Shown one piece after another: positions 60,809 to 64,000 of a stretch of DNA of 64,000 nucleotides. Made by a program: the position numbers and the translations under genes. This DNA comes from Novosphingobium umbonatum (lineage in GTDB: Bacteria > Pseudomonadota > Alphaproteobacteria > Sphingomonadales > Sphingomonadaceae). Position 1 is the stretch's first letter. Each line of letters opens with the position of its first letter. The notes beneath the pieces are model-generated. The model was not told where the DNA came from and did no database searches. It saw only the letters and a list, made by a program, of their open reading frames with translations. The DNA is taken from assembly GCF_004005905.1 (NCBI RefSeq), contig NZ_SACO01000006.1, positions 62,001 through 126,000 on the forward strand. Direction: 5' to 3'.

Positions 60809-61230
60809 GTCCATCGCTCCAGTTGGGCATTGAGCGCTTCGGGCAGGGGCGCGGCTTTGCCATCCTCGACATGGACCACCACCGCATCGGCCAATACCGC
60901 AGGTTTCCCATCCTGCACCAACAGATGCAGCAGGCGCATGCTGGTGTTGCCCGCTTTGGCCACGCCGGTGCAGACAGTGATCGGTGCAGGGTAATAGCAT
61001 TGCGCGAAATAGCTGATGTTGAGTTGCGCAATCATCACCTGCCCCTTGGGCCCCAGCGATTTGGCAAAGCCGCTGGCATGGTGGAAACGCACACGGGCGT
61101 CCTCGATAATCGCCGCCAGCGCCACATTGTTCAGATGGTTGTTGGGATCAAGATCGGCATAGCGCGGGGCGATTTCCACCTGATGCGGATAGCGGGCGGG
61201 ATCGAGCAGGGCGGGATCGGGTTTGGACAT
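60799..61230 (-). CDS. Acyl-CoA thioesterase (4HBT hot-dog fold)
   Basis: 143 residues: [36 protein letters not shown] (the 4HBT signature with Asp in YADLDPNNH), [21 protein letters not shown] and [16 protein letters not shown]. It hydrolyses an unidentified acyl-CoA, as in YbgC/FadM-type enzymes. It is joined by a 10-base overlap to the [2Fe-2S] protein. Confidence 0.92.
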   Translation of the reverse strand: MSKPDPALLDPARYPHQVEIAPRYADLDPNNHLNNVALAAIIEDARVRFHHASGFAKSLGPKGQVMIAQLNISYFAQCYYPAPITVCTGVAKAGNTSMRLLHLLVQDGKPAVLADAVVVHVEDGKAAPLPEALNAQLERWTCR

Positions 61231-61300
61231 GGGGTCAGCCTATCAGCCTCGGCGCGCAGGGTCGAGGGGCAGAATATTTGCGATGGGGGCTTGTCGGAAA

Positions 61301-61327
61301 TGCATTCAAGATATATCTTGTAATGCA
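61301..61327. promoter_or_regulatory. Palindromic operator before the siderophore-interacting protein gene
   Basis: Core CAAGATATATCTTG (61307-61320) is a perfect 14-bp palindrome. It is flanked by TGCATT and AATGCA, mirror arms with a one-base offset. The site is about 40 bases before the SIP start. Similar TATATC-containing palindromes are bound by PadR-type regulators (YqjI controls the SIP-like yqjH in E. coli). No regulator gene is adjacent here. Confidence 0.75.
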
Positions 61328-61366
61328 ACAAACAGCCCTCCCTCCGGCTGCGAACAAGGATAGACC

Positions 61367-62122
61367 ATGACCGATACACCCACCATCCGCCGCATGCGCC
61401 ATGAAACCTGCCGCCGCGCCCTGACCATTCAGTCGGTTGAGCGTATCACGCCCCACATGCTGCGCATCACGGCCCAAGGCCCTGAACTGGCGGGATTCCA
61501 CAGCGCATCGCCCGATGACCACATCAAGGTTTTCGTGACCGATGCGCAAGGCCAGAGCGCCATGCGTGACTATACACCGCGCCACCATGATGCGCAGGCA
61601 GGCACGCTGACCGTGGATTTCTTTGACCATGAGGCTGGTCCGGCCAGCGCATGGGCGCGTCAGGCCAAGGCGGGCGATACGCTGCATGTCGGCGGCCCGC
61701 GTGGATCGCAGGTGATCGAAGGGCCGATCGCGCATTGGTTACTGATCGGCGATGAAAGCGCCCTGCCCTCGATCGGTCGCCGCGTAGAGGAGTTGAGCTC
61801 CGATGTTACCGCGACAGTGATTGCCGCCGTTCCCGATGCGGCGGACGAGCAGGTGTTGACCTCCAAAGCCGCGCTGCAAACCCATTGGCTGCATCGCGCT
61901 GCCGATCAGGCGACCGATGCCGCGCCGTTTCTGGCCGCGCTGGAGGGGCTGGCTATTGCCCCGCAGACCTTCATCTGGATTGCCGCCGAAGCCGGTGTGG
62001 CGCGAAGCCTGCGCGAGGCGCTGTTGGCGCGCGGGATCGATAAGGCTTGGATCAAGGCGGCGGGCTATTGGGTGGCAGGCCAAGCCGATGCCGCCGTCAA
62101 AAGCTTTGAAGACGCGGCCTGA
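61367..62122 (+). CDS. Siderophore-interacting protein (ferric-siderophore reductase)
   Basis: 251 residues of the ViuB/YqjH family. FAD site in MRDYTPRHHDAQAGTLTVDFFDHE (the RxYTxR block), NAD(P)H part HVGGPRGSQVIEGPIAHWLLIGDESALPSI, and IWIAAEAGVARSLREALL; ends AAGYWVAGQADAAV. It reduces ferric siderophore in the cytosol to release iron. A strong palindrome precedes it; a terminator follows. No siderophore transporter or synthesis gene is in the window. Confidence 0.95.
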   Translation: MTDTPTIRRMRHETCRRALTIQSVERITPHMLRITAQGPELAGFHSASPDDHIKVFVTDAQGQSAMRDYTPRHHDAQAGTLTVDFFDHEAGPASAWARQAKAGDTLHVGGPRGSQVIEGPIAHWLLIGDESALPSIGRRVEELSSDVTATVIAAVPDAADEQVLTSKAALQTHWLHRAADQATDAAPFLAALEGLAIAPQTFIWIAAEAGVARSLREALLARGIDKAWIKAAGYWVAGQADAAVKSFEDAA

Positions 62123-62130
62123 AGCCCATA

Positions 62131-62160
62131 AAAAAGGGGGCGTTTGCCGCGCCCCCTTTG
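62131..62160 (+). terminator. Rho-independent terminator after the SIP gene
   Basis: AAAGGGGGCG-TTTGC-CGCGCCCCCTTT, 10 bases after the SIP stop; possibly also used by the convergent PopZ-like gene. Confidence 0.85.
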
Positions 62161-62167
62161 GATCTGG

Positions 62168-62641
62168 TCAGACCTTCTTGCCCACGATGCGGGCAATTTC
62201 ATCGGCCACCATCCGTTCGACCATGGCGGGCAGGTTTTTGTCCAGCCATTCGGCCAGAGCCGGACGCAGCAGGTTGCGGGTCATTTCCTCCAGCGAGGTC
62301 TCGCCCGAGCGCACAATCTGCGGCTGGGTGCCCGGTTGGGCCATCATGGCCAGCGCGGCCAGGGATTCGCGCATCGAACTACGCGATTCTTCGCGTAGCA
62401 GAGCGGGCGCTTCCTCGGCCGTTGCGTCCTCGTGCTGATCGTCGAGGAACTGGGCCGAAAAGGCCAGATCCAGCACATCCTCGGGCAGCGAGGTTTCCTT
62501 GGCCATAAATGATTCGTCATCATTCAGCGGATGGAATTGCGGCATGGAGCGATCACCCTGCTGGGCGCGATTATCGCGGGCGATAACTTTCTTAATCGAA
62601 TCAAGAATTTCTTCGACCGAAGGTTCGCCTTGTTGCCGCAT
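62168..62641 (-). CDS. PopZ-like DUF2497 polar organising protein
   Basis: 157 residues. N-terminal helix MRQQGEPSVEEILDSIKKVIARD and the C-terminal self-assembly region TSLEEMTRNLLRPALAEWLDKNLPAMVERMVADEIARIV match PopZ of Caulobacter, which forms a polar microdomain that holds the origin through ParB and recruits cell-cycle proteins. The middle is acidic and variable. ATG 62641 gives the usual start; ATGs 15 and 18 bases upstream are also in frame. It precedes tolC in the transcribed direction (tolC-popZ same strand), a known alphaproteobacterial order. Confidence 0.88.
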   Translation of the reverse strand: MRQQGEPSVEEILDSIKKVIARDNRAQQGDRSMPQFHPLNDDESFMAKETSLPEDVLDLAFSAQFLDDQHEDATAEEAPALLREESRSSMRESLAALAMMAQPGTQPQIVRSGETSLEEMTRNLLRPALAEWLDKNLPAMVERMVADEIARIVGKKV

Positions 62642-62692
62642 TACACTCGTTCCCATCATGACGATTAAGTAAAAATGCCTAAGTCAAGACAT

Positions 62693-64000
62693 TTATTGGT
62701 CACGAGTTGTGCCATTTTGAGCGGGCGTGTCAATGGTGCGCTTGGGCTTTCCACCACCCTGGATCTTGTCACCACCCCAATCGGTATATTCGCGGCGGGC
62801 CGAACGGTAATGCTGATCGGGATCATAGAGCGTCCCGCCATCCAGCCCCATATCCTTCGCCTGCGCGCGGCCCATGGTGGATAGCAGCGTGAAACCGGCG
62901 ACATAGGCATTGCGGCGCGCGGTGACCAATTGCACCTGCGCGTTGATCAATTCCTGTTCGGCGTTCAGGATGTCGAGAATGGTGCGGTTGCCCACGCCGT
63001 TTTCCGCCCGCACGCCGCGCAGCGACAATTCGGCAGCATCCACCGCCGTTTGCGTGGCGGTGATCACTTCGTTGGCGGCGCGATAGTTGGAGAAAGCGGC
63101 GCGCACATTGGCCACCACCTGACGCTCGGTGGCGATCTGGGTGTCCATCGCCTGACCTTCACGGGCCTGCGCTTGCTTGATCTGGGCACTGGGGCGGCCA
63201 CCTTGATAGAGCGGCACCGTCAGGCGCAGGCTGACATCCGCCGTGGTGGCCCTTTGTGCGATGGGTACGGGGAAATTGCCACGCAGAGCCAACTGGTCCA
63301 GATAATCGACATAATTGGCATTGGCCACCATGCTAAGGCGCGGCAAGCGCGAGGCGCCTGCTACATCCGTATCATAGCCTGCCGCCTTGCTGCGTTCGCG
63401 GGCGGCCTGCAAATCGGGATTATGGTCCAGCGCATAGTCCAGCGCCTCTTCTGCCGTAGCGGGCAGGTTGGGCAGCGGCGGCGGCGCGTCGAGCTTGCCC
63501 GGAGCGGCACCGATCACCTGAATATAGGTTTCGCGCGCCTGCACCAGACTGGCTTCGGCATTGCGCAAAGTGCCTACGGCCAGAGCCAGACGGGATTGCG
63601 ATTGCGCCACGTCGGTGCGGGTAACATCGCCGATCTTGAACCGGTCGCTGGTCGCTTTCAGGTTCACTTCCAGCGCCTGCACCTGGTTTCTGTTCAGTTT
63701 GACCGTGGCCTCGGTGCGGATCACGTCCAGATAGGCGGTTACCGCCTGCGTGAACACATTGCTCTCCGCCGCAGCCAGATCGCCACGGCCCGCAATCACG
63801 CGGGTGTTGGCTGCATTCAGCGCATTGCGCACTGCACCACCATTATACAACGGAATGGTCAAGGTGCCGGTGGCGGAAACCATACGCGGCAAATTGGTGG
63901 TCGAGGCCGGATTTTGCCGGACATATTCGGTTTCGCTGGCCGTAGCGCTCAACGAAGGCAGGCCATCGGCGCGCGCCAGTGGCACACCGGCATCCAGAGC
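62693..64000 (-). CDS. tolC: TolC-family outer-membrane efflux/secretion protein, 5' end cut by window
   Basis: About 435 residues visible; the frame is open through the right edge, so the signal peptide and start are missing. Two OEP repeats: the first with TLTIPLYNGGAVRNALNAAN, YLDVIRTEATVKLNRNQVQALE, RFKIGDVTRTDVAQSQSRLALA, the second with RLTVPLYQGGRPSAQIKQAQ, NYRAANEVITATQTAVDAAELSLRGVRAENGVGNRTILDILNAEQELINAQVQLVTARRN. It would form the trimeric channel for type I secretion and RND efflux. The DUF2497 gene follows by 51 bases on the same strand. Confidence 0.93.
   Translation of the reverse strand, partial: ALDAGVPLARADGLPSLSATASETEYVRQNPASTTNLPRMVSATGTLTIPLYNGGAVRNALNAANTRVIAGRGDLAAAESNVFTQAVTAYLDVIRTEATVKLNRNQVQALEVNLKATSDRFKIGDVTRTDVAQSQSRLALAVGTLRNAEASLVQARETYIQVIGAAPGKLDAPPPLPNLPATAEEALDYALDHNPDLQAARERSKAAGYDTDVAGASRLPRLSMVANANYVDYLDQLALRGNFPVPIAQRATTADVSLRLTVPLYQGGRPSAQIKQAQAREGQAMDTQIATERQVVANVRAAFSNYRAANEVITATQTAVDAAELSLRGVRAENGVGNRTILDILNAEQELINAQVQLVTARRNAYVAGFTLLSTMGRAQAKDMGLDGGTLYDPDQHYRSARREYTDWGGDKIQGGGKPKRTIDTPAQNGTTRDQ

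Noticed and set aside
1..64000. tRNA, rRNA, CRISPR, insertion sequences, prophage
   Set aside because: No cloverleaf-like or rRNA stretch, no repeat-spacer array and no transposase- or integrase-like protein seen on either strand.

Overview
The window reads as a stretch of chromosome from a GC-rich alphaproteobacterium, most likely a sphingomonad (Novosphingobium/Sphingomonas group). Supporting this are the gene orders hemE / oriC / ppsR-maf-aroE-coaE-dnaQ, mnmE-mnmG-rsmG-parA-parB, helicase-S4 protein-fdxA-carD and DUF2497 (PopZ-like)-tolC, together with TrcR (DUF1013) and GANTC/CtrA-type sites. There are 72 supportable protein genes, tightly packed. I found no rRNA, tRNA, CRISPR, insertion sequence or prophage.

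Layout. 1-11.8 kb: end of a serine hydrolase, a metal cation efflux protein, pdxH, a DnaJ-type chaperone, fabI, then a leftward housekeeping block (coq7-dsbB-S41 protease-EnvC-rlmH-rsfS-nadD-proA). 12-31 kb: an M23 peptidase/bactofilin pair, the cell-cycle factor TrcR, a GST/quinone reductase pair, clpA, a truncated haemoglobin, hemB, an SPFH protein facing a second M23 peptidase, and the helicase-S4-fdxA-carD run. 31-42.6 kb: a sugar dehydrogenase-like protein, free methionine sulfoxide reductase, then the leftward parB-parA-rsmG-mnmG-mnmE group, rho, hemJ and hemE. The parB-to-mnmE interval holds four parS sites.

42.6-42.9 kb is the probable chromosomal replication origin. It has two perfect and two near-perfect DnaA boxes, an AT-rich stretch, eight GANTC (CcrM-type) sites in 220 bp and one perfect CtrA box (TTAA-N7-TTAA). 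The genes nearest to it are transcribed away from it on both sides. To its right run ppsR-maf-aroE-coaE-dnaQ-hpf-ptsN.

49-58 kb is a nine-gene leftward surface-sugar operon. RfbF, RfbG and RfbH would make a CDP-3,6-dideoxy-4-keto-type sugar. A thiamine-diphosphate enzyme, an HpcH/HpaI-type aldolase, a HAD phosphatase and an SDR-type reductase would then modify it. A GT2 transferase and a GtrA flippase would move it across the membrane. The set resembles the logic of yersiniose-type branched sugars but adds an aldolase and a phosphatase, and it is my best candidate for an undescribed pathway. 58-64 kb: xth (with an outlying parS-like site at its start), an A-type Fe-S carrier, a CBS protein, a ferredoxin/thioesterase pair, a siderophore-interacting protein behind a PadR/YqjI-like palindrome, a PopZ-like protein and the start-truncated tolC.
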